From positions 1-64,000 of the forward strand of contig JAWUZG010000333.1 in the NCBI GenBank assembly GCA_036785705.1: DNA of 64,000 nt. The letters run 5' to 3'. Below are positions 50,758-63,000 of the stretch, one piece after another. Each line of letters begins with the position of its first letter. Position 1 is the stretch's first letter. This DNA comes from Acanthornis magna (taxonomy: Eukaryota > Chordata > Aves > Passeriformes > Acanthizidae). A model generated the notes under the pieces. That model was not told the DNA's origin and searched no databases. It saw nothing but the letters and a program-made list of their open reading frames with translations. A program made the position numbers and the translations under genes.

Positions 50758-53700
50758 TAAGACAAAGGTATTGAAATCATCAAAGCATTCTGCAATGTTA
50801 TTGAAGCAAACCCAACCTTGTCTCAGCACATTAATGGGTTCAAATAAGCAAAGTTCAGTGATATTTCCAAAACATAATTGACATAACTGTGGAATTCCAC
50901 TGTTGAAGTAGTAGGAATTAGATAGTAAATGTTACTATCTCAGGCTATTGATTTGTTACCTGTACATTGAACTAGGTCATGACTGAATGAAAGGCCACTG
51001 TGAACCTGATGATGTTAGGATCTAGCATACAGCAGAACAAAAGGTTAGGTGAATTTAGACATTTTATCTCCTTCTAGAGGAACTTAATCTTCTAACTTCT
51101 GAAAATAACCCCAAACCCACACATATTACTGATTTAACAACTTACAGAGTTTTCAGTAAAATCATAGTTGGAACTAAAATTTGATCCTTAGATGAAACAA
51201 AAGAGAGAAAAGACAGCTCTTAAAATAGTTACTAGAAAAATTCTGAAGTATCCTTTTACTACTAATGTTATGTATACATTGTACCAATTACTTACAGGAG
51301 ATGACAGGTATTAAAAATACATTTCAAACCTACACTGCATTTAACAGAATTTGAAATTCCTAAATTGATACAGCAAGTCATTTTATTTGCTAGTAATCCA
51401 TAAATTAACCATGGCTTAAAAAAGTCTGCCTTAAGTAATCACGAGTACTAATATGACATCATTTGCAATAAAAATCCTGCATTATTGTGAACTTACTAAC
51501 CTACCTAAAACCGAGTGTGCAAATCCTAGCCTTATGAATGTTATTGGCAAAAGGTCTATTGAATTTAACAGCATCAAGGTTTGAGCCAGCACTTTTCTAG
51601 ATTCAGAAATGTTTAATATAATAGAAATTCTGAAACTCTGGAAGGACCCTAAAACCAACTTGAATACAGTAAAAGTCAGTTTTCAATTCAAATTAGACTG
51701 TGTTAGGAAAATTCAACAGAGAGAAGAAAAGAGCATATCTTTGTTTTTTTTACATAATTAAAACCTCTAAATTGAAAACTGAATTGAAAATGAGAGCAGA
51801 AAATAAAGGCAATGATTAAATATTCACTGCATGTAAAGAGAAGCCCTTTAAATAAAGCTTTCATAGAGCAGCTGAGCTGATATCCTCTACTAAATTATGT
51901 TGCTGTTATTCATAAGTGGTTTTGACAAGAGTCAAGTAGATGCAATAAAATAAAGTAGCATCATCAAATTTAAAAATAATAATAATAAAAACTCTTGGTA
52001 ATTAATACAGCTCCACATGACATTTAAAAAAAAAGCCAACAAAAGTGGGGGAAAATCCTAGTACAGCTGTGAAGAAGTTAGAAAATACCATGTACTGAAC
52101 TTCCCACACTGACACCCAGATCCAGTTACCGTCCTATATTATCCTTCGGTCATGGCAGCAGCAACCAGCTCACATCTCTGGGAAAGGAAGACAAATGTAA
52201 TCTGAGCAGGGAGATTCCCAGTTTGAGCCTGGGACAATGTAATTGCCAACAGAGGACCCAAAGGGTGACTATACCTTGGAAGTTGTGCAACTTGCACCAA
52301 AGAAGGGGCAAACCTAAGCCAGAGGACAAGCTACCTTTCCACCCGGGACCTTTCACACTACAATGAGGACATGGAAGAATTGCCTACGTGCCTGTAAACA
52401 AAATGACAGATTTCCAGCTTCTTAGTCAGCTGTAAGCTTCATGAAGTATTTCCTTGAACTATTTCCATTACTGAGCAGTAACTGATGTCCAGAAACTACA
52501 TTAGATGCCTCTAATCAACTGATACAATCGTTATGTCTATTCTACTAATGGTGCCTCAGATCAAATCCTCATAGCACTGCGAAAAGATAAGGAAAGAAAT
52601 GGGAAGTTGTTGCCAGGAAACACAGGATTAATTCAGAGCAGTTTGAACGCACACTAACACAGCAGTATTGGCTGCCTCTCACATAAGGCAAAAGAGGATG
52701 TTCAGCCTAAAAATATCCTTTGGAAGAAGAATCAGAAGAATTCCCCAAAAATCAAGATTTTAACATATACAGGGAAAAAAAATGGATTCACTCCCCCATA
52801 CTAATTACAGTAATATACATACACCCCTTGCTATATTCTATTTATTTTTTTTAAATCACTTTCAAGGGGGAAATAGAAGTACTTTGAATCTTTCTTGATA
52901 AAGAAATAAAGAAATACTAGCTCAGAATCAAGCAGAAAGATCTTTTCCAGTTAGAGAAAGAAGCTGGTGGAGCAACCATTGTCATGAGGATTGCTTTTTA
53001 TTGTTCATTTCCAGGCAGTGAAATCTGTGGCTAATGGGGCTGCCCCACAACAGCTGCTAATACTCTAGAGACACTTTTTGATATTCCAGTTTCCAGCACA
53101 GTATTGCAGTACTGAGAGAAGTGCAGGTAAAAGCAGGACACTGCCAGGCAAACACACTTACCTGCACAACCCCTATAAACTATCCAGAGCAGGCACACAT
53201 TAAGGACATTTACTTCTGAGGTTGATAAAACTTGTTTTACAGTACACCAGAGTCAGTAAAGGAAATTACTACCAACGACATTAGAAATGGACTGCCTTTT
53301 GTACTCAGTAATACTTTTTACAGTTTATGTCATGACCTAAAGCCCTAAAATTTTAACATACCATCAAGTGCCTTTTTAATGGTCTTTATAATCAGTCTTG
53401 TGGGACCAGGAAAGATGCAAATTGTAAACGGCACGTAACATCGGGCACATGCATTCATAAATATGTTTTACCCAATATCGCATTATTTGATTTCTCCAGA
53501 CTAAAATAAATTAAGAGCAGGATTCAGATTTGAAAACAATGTACCTGTATAACACCAGGAAGTCTAATAGTTGTCCCTTCATATGCCTTTACCTAGCCAG
53601 AGCCAAAAGGAGGATGGGAAGTATGAAGCACAGAGGTTATAGAAATATTAAGAAGCACAAAGGTGCTCCTGTAATGCCACAGGTAAGATAGGGCAAGGTT

Positions 53701-53896
53701 CAGATTGAACAGTAGTATAAATACATGAGGGAACAAAGTAGCAGGACACATTGTTTCCATGCTTCAAGCCCATTATGCTGCTATCATATCCCCTAGTAAC
53801 AAGTTCTGAATCTCTAGGTCACTAAACCTCTCCTCACAGGTCAGACTCACAGTGCCCATGGAGGCAGAGCTGTCCTCTCTCATGCCAAGGGGTTGA
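50758..53896. other. Unique noncoding stretch
   Basis: No recognisable gene or repeat. A good GTAAGT donor-like site on the minus strand near 53158 has no convincing coding exon beside it. Sequence becomes richer in G and C from about 53820 onward. Confidence 0.6.
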
Positions 53897-54178
53897 TCTG
53901 GGTCTCAGTACCAACACACCGATGTAGCAGGTGATGACTTTAGACCTCTTCTTCCATCTGGGTTACCAGCAGGAGGCAAAGCTTGTGTTCCCTGTCCACA
54001 TACAGGCTTGGCCTTCACAGAGCTGGCAGAGGCTGCAGCTGCTGCAATTATTTCGCAGCACTGTGACAAAAGCACTGGATGCCATAAGGATCGCTATTGT
54101 GGCTGTGACAAGAATCCCTGCAGCTGTGACAAAGATCACTGTGGTGTCCTGCTGCATGCATGCTGGCAGAATCCACAG
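53897..54178 (+). other. Cysteine-rich 94-codon open frame, unidentified
   Basis: After a TGA at 53894-53896 this frame stays open for 94 codons to the TGA at 54179-54181. It has no methionine, so it would have to be an exon or a fragment rather than a complete gene. The last 45 residues carry eight of its ten cysteines, with spacing like CDKSTGCHKDRYCGCDKN followed by a further CSCDKDHC. Three CDK..C units come from an imperfect repeat of CTGTGACAA in the DNA. An overlapping plus-strand frame of 159 codons with a start codon (53931-54410) covers the same DNA, and only one, or neither, can be real. A CR1 LINE begins just downstream, so the block may be an unusual 5' part of that element, another decayed repeat, or an isolated exon. 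I do not recognise either peptide. Confidence 0.25.
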
Positions 54179-54404
54179 TGAAGCTCAGCGACACTTGCTC
54201 TGTAATCCCTACGACACAGACATTTATCCAGAAGGAGTTTTCCTAGCAAATCTAGAAGGCTCAGAGGATCAGGAATTTCCCTCTGAGGTCCAGCAGCTAA
54301 CATCTCTAAGTTGGGTTACAACCCCACCATGCTGTGACTGCCAAAGTAAAAATATTAATGAGGTCAAAGTGATTCTGATGGAAGAAGGGCAGCAAGATTT
54401 TTTT

Positions 54405-55779
54405 CCATGAGGTCAAGATGGCTTTAGGGCTATTGCCATTGACAAAGTTCTCCAGCAGACAAATTTTCTACTGCTCCAGCTGGATCCCTACAAATCTATT
54501 CAACCTGATGGGATTCATCCAAGAATCCTCAAAGAGCTAGATAGCTCAAGAGTTGATATCATCACAAAACCTCTCTCAATAATTTTTGAGTGGTCTCGGG
54601 AATCTGGAGTGGTCCAGCTGACTGGAAGCTGGCAAATGCCCCAGTTTTCAAGAAGAGAAAGGAGGACCCTGGAAGCTACAGATCTGTCAGTCTCACTTCA
54701 GTGCCACGCAAAGTTATGGAGATTATTTTGGAAGGTGTTGAAAAACACCTGAAAGACAACACAGTCATTGATTACAGCCAGCACGGCTTCATGAGAGGAA
54801 AGTCGTGCTTATCAAACCTGATTTGCTTCTATGACAAAGTAACCCACTGAGTTGATCAGGGGAAGCCAGCTGATGTAACCTTTCTGTATTTCAGTAAAGC
54901 TTTGGATACCGTTTCTCAGAGGATCCTTCTGGACAAAATGTCCAGCACACAGCTGGATAAACACACCATGAGATGGGTGAGCAACTGGCTCATGGGTCGG
55001 GTGCAAAAGGTTACAGAGAATGGGGTGACACCAGACAGGGACCTGGCACTAGTGTCCATCAGACCCTGTGCTCATCAGCATCTTCATAAATGACTTGGAT
55101 GCAGGACTGGAAGGGATACAGAGCAAGTTCACAGATGGTACAAAGCTGGGAGGAGCTGAGAGAGGCCCTGCAGAGAGGCCTCGACAGTGGTGAGGACTGG
55201 GCAGTCACCAACTGTACAGAGTTCAACAAAGGAAATCCAGGTGCCAGATTCTGCACCTGGGATGGGGAAGTCCTGGAGGTATGGACAGACTGGGGAATGA
55301 GATAAAAGATATTAAGTTATTAGAGAGCATCCCAAAGAAGGGCCACGAAGATAGTGAAGGGCCTAGAGAGGAAGTTGTGTGCGGAGTGGCTGAGGCCTTG
55401 CTCTGTTCGGCCTGGAGGAGACCGAGGGGAGACCTCACTGCAGTTACAGCTTCCTCCTGAGGGGAAGAGGAGGGGCAGGCACTGATCTCTTCTCTGTGGT
55501 GACAGTGACAGGACCTGAGGGAATGCCCTGAAGTTGTGTCAGGGGAGGTTTAAGTTTAATTTCAGGGAAAGGATCTTCACCAGAGGGTGGTTGGGCACTG
55601 CAACAGCTCCCCAGGGAAGCTGTCACAGCAACAAGGCCAACGGAGTTCAAGAAGCACTTGGACAATGCTTTCAGGCACATGGGGTGACTCTTGGGGTCTC
55701 CTGCGCAGAGCCAGGAGCTGGACTCAATGATCCTCGTGAATTCCTTCCAACTCAGCATATTCTGTGATTCTGTGTGATT
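54405..55779 (+). mobile_element. CR1 LINE pol remnant and 3' end, inactive
   Basis: CR1 retrotransposons encode an endonuclease-reverse transcriptase. Here the RT part is recognisable across broken frames: KSIQPDGIHPRILKEL near 54495, EDPGSYRSVSLTSVP near 54665 and SQHGFMRGKSCLSNLI near 54780. A TGA at 54848-54850 interrupts the first long frame; the second resumes with KPADVTFLYFSKALDTV. The motif A aspartate is replaced by tyrosine (54887-54889), motif B is truncated near 55055, and the motif C FADD sequence reads FTDG at 55128-55139. A further internal deletion near 55302 joins the RT thumb region to the 3' part. The 3' end has AACAGCTCCCCAGGGAAGCT and CAACTCAGCATATTCTGTGA, then the ATTCTGTG-type tail. 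The endonuclease is absent or unrecognisable. The 5' boundary is approximate; subfamily looks CR1-J-like, from memory. Confidence 0.93.
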
Positions 55780-57959
55780 TATCTAAAATAAATGGTTTAA
55801 GGCATCTCAGTATTTTCAATGAGGTATCAATTTGATCTCTTTTTAAGGCCAAGGCCTTGCTCCACTTACAGCAATATGAAGCAAAACTAGTTCCTGATAT
55901 TTTGTGGACAGTCTGTAACAGGGATCACTGATCTGCTTTTTCCTTAAAAAACATGACTTCTATTATATGCATCTATTTTCAGAGGCTTACCATAAGTAGG
56001 TAGTGATTGCAAATAGTTATTCAGAACACAAGAGAGCAATATTCAAAAGAAGCTAGTTTGTTTTTAATTTTTTGGCTCTTAGGGAATCAACAAACCTTTA
56101 GCTGAATGCAGTATTCCTGTGCTGAATTAGAAGTGTATAAAGCAAAACAGAAATTACCAAACCAAATATTAACGTGACATAACTATTTATGGTTTCAATT
56201 TTAGGATATCAATCTAACCAGCAAATCCACAAAGTAAGCCCTTTCAGCAGCCTAAAATGAAAAGAAACTGCTGTGACAGTGGCAGCAGTGTCCCAAGACT
56301 GTGAGTATGAAAATAAACAGCCCATCATGGCCTGCCAGCAAGCAGCCAGCAGCCTCTGTGCTCCCTTCATGGTCAGGAGTACCTTTAGCTGCCTGCACAT
56401 GCCAAGGGATGCCACCTGTATTTTCACCTTAGCACTCAAGGCAGCAGCTGTGACCACACACTTTCACGTGAAGGAGGCCTGAGTCTATCTCTTGCCCATG
56501 CAAAAGTTAACAGAGCAAACATCTTCCTGTTATTACTGCTCCTCCTGCTTGCTCCCCTTCTCTTCCTTTGAAATTTTGCTGTTATGAACCTGTTATCATC
56601 AGAGCCCATTTGCCACTTGTTATTGTTTTCCTCAGTGGATTTATGTAGCTCTAAGGAGCTGTAGGCAAAGGTATCTCTGCAAGAAATTGTTTAAACTGAA
56701 TGCTGCTTTCTTGAACAAATAATGTTCCATTCTACTTCCTTCTCAAAAGTAAGGTGGGAGGTTACATCTTCTGTAGAAAAACCCCACAACAATCTGCAAT
56801 CTGAACTAACACAATTCTGCTGATTTCAGGAGCCAGGCAAGGCAGAGTATGTCCTTTGGGTTTCACAAGTTTGTCATGTACAATGAAACCAGTTTCTCTC
56901 AAGGATAATTACTGCCATTTCATTCAACTTGAAGTCATCCTCCATAATAAAATTCTCACGCTGGGTTTTTCTTTTAAAAAACCACACAAACAAAATTAAT
57001 TAAGTACTGGACAGCAACCACACTGAGTATTCAAATTATGTAGGTACAAATTATAATTCAATGTCTAACATGGTCCTGTAGGACTAGTCATGAACTTGTA
57101 CTTTTGTGAGGCAACCTGGGTTGTAATTTTCTTCATGTTCTTTAAGATTATTCTAGAGCCTTGTATGTGGTCTACATTATTGTGTCTTGATCTATTGGCA
57201 GCAAACAAGTGCTTACGCAGAATGCTGTATTTCTTGGAGAGTCTGTTAAAAATGCTTTCCTTGATTAGTCTGTATTCATGTCAGTTTGCACATTGAACAC
57301 AAGAAGAAATCTAGAGAAATTTGAGGGGGAAGTGAACTAGATTTGCTCATTCTTCTGATGAGGTTAAGGGAAGACCATGGTCTTTAACTGAACTAAAAGT
57401 AGATTTACACCACCAAATCCACCCCTGCATAGAAGCTTTCCTTCAGCTAAGTTTACTGGACTGAGACAATAACCGGAATCAAATCATGTCTTTCACACAA
57501 GACTAAAAGCTGCCTTAAATGTCCAAGTAGATCCAGTGATCACTGGAGGAAATGAGCATGGGACTGTCACTGGGCTCATTTCCACAAGCTCTTTCAGAAA
57601 GCCTCAAAAGTCCTTCTCTGAATTTCTGTAGATCTTCCTCTTCCCTCCAGTTCCATTTACATGCTCCTAATGCTCAGCAATCATTTTTTCACTTACAAAC
57701 AACCAGTTCTTAACTTATAAAAAATAACACTTTATTTCAGAGTAATTGCAGCATCCATCATCTAGCTCATAAACTGAGAGCTGGAGCCACATGGTCATTT
57801 AGTTAATGGCTTCAAATAATGAGAACTAAACAACAAAAAAACACATCAAAACAAAAAATAAATTATATTAAAGAAACTTTTCATGTTTTGCCAGAGTTTT
57901 CTTCCCTGACTTAAATTAAAATTTGCAGATATGAAGAGTCTGGCTTGGGGCTGGCATCC
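55780..57959. other. Unique noncoding stretch
   Basis: No gene is recognised. Two complementary open frames of 69 and 82 codons at 56209-56482 lie on opposite strands of a GC-richer patch and have no motif I know. Confidence 0.6.
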
Positions 57960-58031
57960 AAGATACACAGTATCTTAAAAAAAAAAAAAAATCATGCAAG
58001 ATATACAGTACCTTAAAAAAAAAAAAAAATC
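57960..58031 (+). repeat. 38-bp tandem duplication containing A15 runs
   Basis: AAGATACACAGTATCTT followed by A15 and TCATGC (57960-57997) is repeated at 57998 as AAGATATACAGTACCTT followed by A15 and TCAAAG. The two copies differ at a few positions, so the duplication is not very recent. Confidence 0.92.
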
Positions 58032-58949
58032 AAAGATGCATTCCTTTTTCTCAGTAAGAAATCCTTCTAGACCACATTTTTCTCATGGTACAGAAATTCA
58101 GCCAGTGTCCCTTACTTGGACTAAAATTGTCAAATAGTACGTGAAGTAATTGAAACTTTCACAAGTATGTGGAAACTATTTACGATGTCTAATGGAGATG
58201 TTGGAAGACCAATTATGATGATTTCTCCCCATAGAAGAGACTTGGAATCTAACATGAAAATACTTTCTTAACACACATCACACTGCTTTCTCACAAACCA
58301 AACACTTCTTGTTCAAAAGCGCAATAAATTGTATCCAAAACTATAGATAGTAGAGTGTTCATGCTAGTCAGTGAAATAAAGAGGGCAGAAAATTGTGTAT
58401 TCAGAAGAAAAGTATTACAGAATTTCATACATCAACCTAAATATATCTACATCATCTCTGCATTAAGAATAAAACACCAATTTCTGCTTCACTACTGAGT
58501 CTTTCCTTTTCTTTAGAAGAGTAGGAGTATATACATCTATACATATATTACATTTACATACAAATGGGGGGTTTTTTCCTAAAAGCACTACTAAGTATCT
58601 TAGGAGGCTATCAAAATAAAAATAACAGGATGGACTTTATCAGTAGGCTTTTATAGGCTAAGCTCCACTCAAATAGGAAGTTAACACACTCAGCAAACTT
58701 TCAGGCAGCTCTGAGCTAGGCAGAGTTGCTGACAGGATAAGGGCCAGAGCCTGTCCAAAAGACTTCAGTAAATTTGGGAGCTAACCAACAGACATGTCAC
58801 AACCTTCAACAGGGAAAACCACAGAATTCGGCAACGAGAGCGGAATAACCCCATGCATTGACTGAAACCTTACCAAGCAGCAGCCCTAAGAACATGCCTG
58901 TGATGTTTCAGTGGACACCACACTGCAGAAGTGAGCCCTCACTGTGAGC
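58032..58949. other. Unique noncoding stretch
   Basis: I see nothing recognisable between the A-rich duplication and the older CR1 fragment. Confidence 0.6.
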
Positions 58950-59480
58950 AAAATAAATTGCACGCTGAACTGCATCTGGAGGAGCGTGGCAGCAGAATAG
59001 GGGAGGCTGGTGCTCAGACAGCCTGGGGAGACCTTCAGTTCAAGAGGGATGCAGAGAAAATAGAAAAGGTTCGACAAAGGTCCATATCCTGCGTAGAGAT
59101 GCTGAAGGAGCTGGGCCTGGTAAGTTTGGTAAAGAAGAAACCACAGAGGTGTTTAATATCTGCTTACAACTATTGGAAGGGCAGTTCTTTGGACACCACT
59201 GGCAAACTCCTCTTGGTAGTGTCAGACAGCATAAAAAGGAAAACAACCACACAAAGCTGTTTTAGAGATTGAAGTTGGACAGCTGGAAAAAAATTTCCCT
59301 AGCAGCACTGGAATAGGTCATCAAACAGGCTGAGAGATTCTGTCCTTAGAAGGTTCATCCAGACAAAGCAATGGCTGATCCAGTCCTTGGTTTCAATAGC
59401 CCTCTTCCAAGTGGTAGAACCTTGGCGTATTGGAGGACTAGAACCAATTAGCCCTTGAAGGGCCTCCAAGATGGCATTTT
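58950..59480 (+). mobile_element. Older CR1 LINE fragment (end of pol and 3' end)
   Basis: The plus-strand frame at 58931-59272 contains EMLKELGLVSLVKKKPQRCL and ISAYNYWKGSS, which follow the CR1 pol C-terminal pattern (LRELGLFSLEKRRLRGDLI..YLKG). In the next bases, TTGAAGTTGGACAGCTGGAA corresponds to the segment that precedes the conserved RKNFF-like end of pol. The 3' part around 59356-59470 (ACAAAGCAATGGCTGATCC to GAAGGGCCTCC) resembles the terminal region of another CR1 branch. No tandem tail remains. It is clearly more diverged than the copy at 54405-55779 and therefore probably older. The 113-codon frame is a fossil of pol, not a gene. The 5' limit is approximate. Confidence 0.7.
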
Positions 59481-62400
59481 TATCATTCCCCAAAAATAGT
59501 AAAGTTACAAACTATCCTTCCATTCACAATCTACTATTTTACTGATCAGGTACTGTAAATGTTGATTTTTTTTCCTTTATTTCTACTAGATTTTTTCCAT
59601 GCAATACATGTATTCACAGAACCCAATATCTCAGGGCTTCTTTACACTATTACAAAAAGCTGTTCTTAAACATGACCACATGTGCATCTGCCTAATCTGA
59701 AGATCATTTACAAGACCTATATCACAATGTTAATTCTTTTATTTCTTGCTTAATTAAGTACTGTTTCTATCCCTGTACAATATTTGGATTTTATAAGAGA
59801 GCTACATTGTTATACGTTCACTGGCATCACAAACTGGACATTAAGTACAGCTGAGGGAGATTGAAAAGAGTGCTGAAAATGCATCAGCCAGGCAGCATCA
59901 CTTCCAAAAATAATGTCATCATTCTCATTATAACCTCTGTACTTGCTTAGAATGAACTGATGAATTTGCACCAAAGTGCTGCATACGAAAAGGGGGCATA
60001 ACATTCAGGAAATAGAGGTCACTAAAAACCACTTTGTTCAATGAAATTCAAAAGTTTCAATCAGTGACAAAGTTTCTTTCTTAAAAGGTAGTTCGTTAAA
60101 ACTCTAACCAGGTAATGATATGTCAGTATTCAAACTAGACACAAATGGCAGCCTTCATCTCCAAAAGAGAGCATATGTGCCAGTTACAGGCAATTTTTGT
60201 ATGGCTTTGTAAAGATGAAAGGCAGATGCTTGGGGAAAAGCAGCAGAAAGCCCATCACAGTAACCTCAAGGCATAATGACTCCCTGAGATCCTCAAGGAC
60301 TCGGAGCTGGGAGGAGGCTGGGGAATGGGCGCTCACCCCACACTGCTGAGCCGCTGGCCACTAGCTCTGCCCCAAGGGTGCCACTCCCCAGCCCCAGTGG
60401 GGCCCAGCCTTGCCCTTTCCTCCCCACACATTTGGGGGGCTGCATCCTCCTCATACACTTCTCTGGAGGCAGGAATCACTGCTGCCTTGGCAGTCTGTTT
60501 CTCATTAACAACCTGGTTTTGTTTGCAAATAAGTGCAAGGTATTGTTTGAAGATGCAGCCTTTGCTACCTTTTGCTGCCTTGGCCATCACATACCCCGTG
60601 GGCTATCAGGGTTCTTCCAGAGAGCCACCCAAGTCCAGTACCACCAGGGAAAGGGAAGAGATCCTATGTTAAGTTGTCCTGGAAAGAAAGTCTGTATCTC
60701 TTCAGTGGGTCACTAAGCATCCTAACTTCAAAATGAAAAATAACAAATGGAGAAATCAACCAGCACTTATTTAGAAATCGCTGCAGTACGGAAAATGAAG
60801 AAAAGCAGCAACAGCAGCAACCCTCCCCCCACACAGAGGAAAGCTGGAAGGCTGAGGATGTCCTTGGATGCTTTCCAATAACAGGCAGGCACACTTCATG
60901 CTGCTGCAGCTACATAAATGTGCTTGCTTGCGAATTCAGCAAGTGTGTTGCCATCAATAAACTGTTTTAAATAAGAAGCTTTGATGCAAATAGTTTGCTC
61001 TGATCTTTAGTTAGTGAAAGGAAAAAGTGTCTTACAGCAGCAAAGAGAATCTCTCTGCAGCAGATCACAAGTACATCATATACAAATACATGCCCTTTAA
61101 CCACTTTCAATACTTCTTTGCCAATTTGAACTTCTAGCACAATGTAATCCAAATAAATTGAGATCAGAATAACCATCTGATTTCACATGCAACACATACT
61201 ATAATTATTTTTATATACTATAAGCATAAAGGTTAATTTAAAATAAACTGCTAGTGCCTATCTAAAATTATTAATGGAAAATATTCAAAAATTGTTTAAC
61301 ATTTGTCTATCTAAATACTTGAAATATTACTGAGGGTTAGCATGATTGACACCACTTTAAATACCCGGAACAGCACTCACTACTTTCTAGGCCCCCAACA
61401 CTTGTGTTCAGATGCAAGTGCTGGCTCCTCGGTGCTTGTGCCAATGGAGACCCTTGAGGAAGAGAAACTTAAATATTCTGGGGCAAAACGTCGTCAGTGC
61501 AGAACAGAGGAAAACGGAGAAGTTTATCTCCACAGCACCCCAGAGAGTCCCTGTGGCTTGGGCAGGGGACAGAAACACATTCAGGCATTAGTTTCCCAAA
61601 ACATACTTTTTTTTGTTCATTAAAGCTGATATGGAAAATTTGTTAGGAGTACAGCGGGAGCAGGTTAGACCAAGGCTTGAATAATTTCCTAGCTGATGCA
61701 GGTATAACTCATCCTGCAGGTATGGAGTTCCTTCTATCAAACAGGTAGAGAAGTGAGACAGAAATCCCATAAACGTCACCCCAAATTGTCAGCTCAGACA
61801 TAGAGAATAAAAACACATGCATGAAACAAGTCTTTCCAACAGATCAACAGATCAAGTCCCCAACAGCAGCAGCCTATTCCACGATACATTTTGTTCTCAT
61901 GTACAGTACCATAAAACTGCTGTTCACATTACTGCAGTGGTTTCCCCCATTAGCTTATGATTGCCGTGGGAATCAAAATCCATTTGAGGGGTTATGGGGA
62001 AATGCTGAGGCTCGTGCAAACAAGGAAGAGCAAGCATTACTATAAATGCCTACAATATATAAACACAATTACAGTTTGGAAGTTAAAGAACTGAATTAAG
62101 AGTGCTATCTGGCCAGAGAAAGCTGATTAAAGGCAATGGAGATCAAGACAGTGAGATTACATCTAATTAGTTCACAAAAAAAAAAAAAGAAAAAACAACT
62201 CCTCCAATTCTAAGGCTGATTAATTAATTAAAATTAGAAAAATATTTGCTACTGAAATGGAAACCACAATATTTAATGTAATGGTAGCTCATCTTTAGAA
62301 TGAATTTTAGAATTAGAAGTAGATTAAATTTAGAATGTAGAACTAGCTCACCCATATAAAGCAGACTTTAATAGTCATCTTTGAGAAAGGACCATAGATT

Positions 62401-62940
62401 ACTAAGTACAGAAAAATACCTGACACAGTATATACCACAAGTCTTTCCGTTACTTTTCTCCATCATACGTATCCTGTATACTTTATGCGAAGTAATGCTC
62501 TGGCTAATCATGGAGTTCATTTCATACAGATCCTATACTTTTGAAAGAATGAGGAAATGTCTTAGCACCTCTAAGCTAGTCCTTAGAAAAATGACCTTTA
62601 AGAAAAAATAATTTAAAAAAAGAGAAAATAGCCTTTCAAAAAGAAGTTTTAAAATTGATTGCCTTCAGAAATCAAATCTTTCCTTTTCCAAAAGAAACAT
62701 GAGCAATGGAGTAAGTTAAAGTGGAGAGTGTATCTCAAATGTTAAAATCTAATGCACTATGTCAAACTACAGCATCTTGAGGCGATAATTTTACATGGGA
62801 ATAACAATATACTCATATTTTCCAGGCATCCCAAGGTGTGTCAAAGAGATCAGATGAACAAATCAGGATCAGCTGTCAGGACAGAGTCCAGAAATAGCAT
62901 CTCCCAAGTTCCAAGTCAGAGCTGGGTTCCCAAGCTGAGT
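59481..62940. other. Unique noncoding stretch with a GC-richer patch
   Basis: The interval 60290-60680 is GC-richer and carries overlapping frames of 115 and 112 codons (plus strand) and 85 codons (minus strand). Overlap in three frames without any motif argues for chance. An A13 run is at about 62176. No gene is supported. Confidence 0.6.
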
Positions 62941-63000
62941 TATGCATATCTGGAATGCATATCTGCATATGCATATGCATATCTGTTTATGCATATCTGG
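62941..63000 (+). repeat. GCATAT-rich repeat
   Basis: ATGCATATCTGG-like units recur four times, with a core of three contiguous GCATAT hexamers. The repeat is irregular and likely arose by slippage and short duplication. Confidence 0.88.
62969..62980. promoter_or_regulatory. Exact palindromic POU-factor motif (MORE type)
   Basis: ATGCATATGCAT is the known palindromic site (MORE) bound by dimers of Oct-family POU proteins. Here it is seen exactly, with further ATGCATAT half-site-like words around it. It lies within a simple repeat, so the match may be incidental, and no nearby promoter is evident. Confidence 0.25.

Noticed and set aside
60325..60716. Overlapping 115- and 112-codon plus-strand frames
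   Set aside because: Both come from one GC-richer patch with frames open on both strands and no shared motif, which is typical of composition rather than coding.
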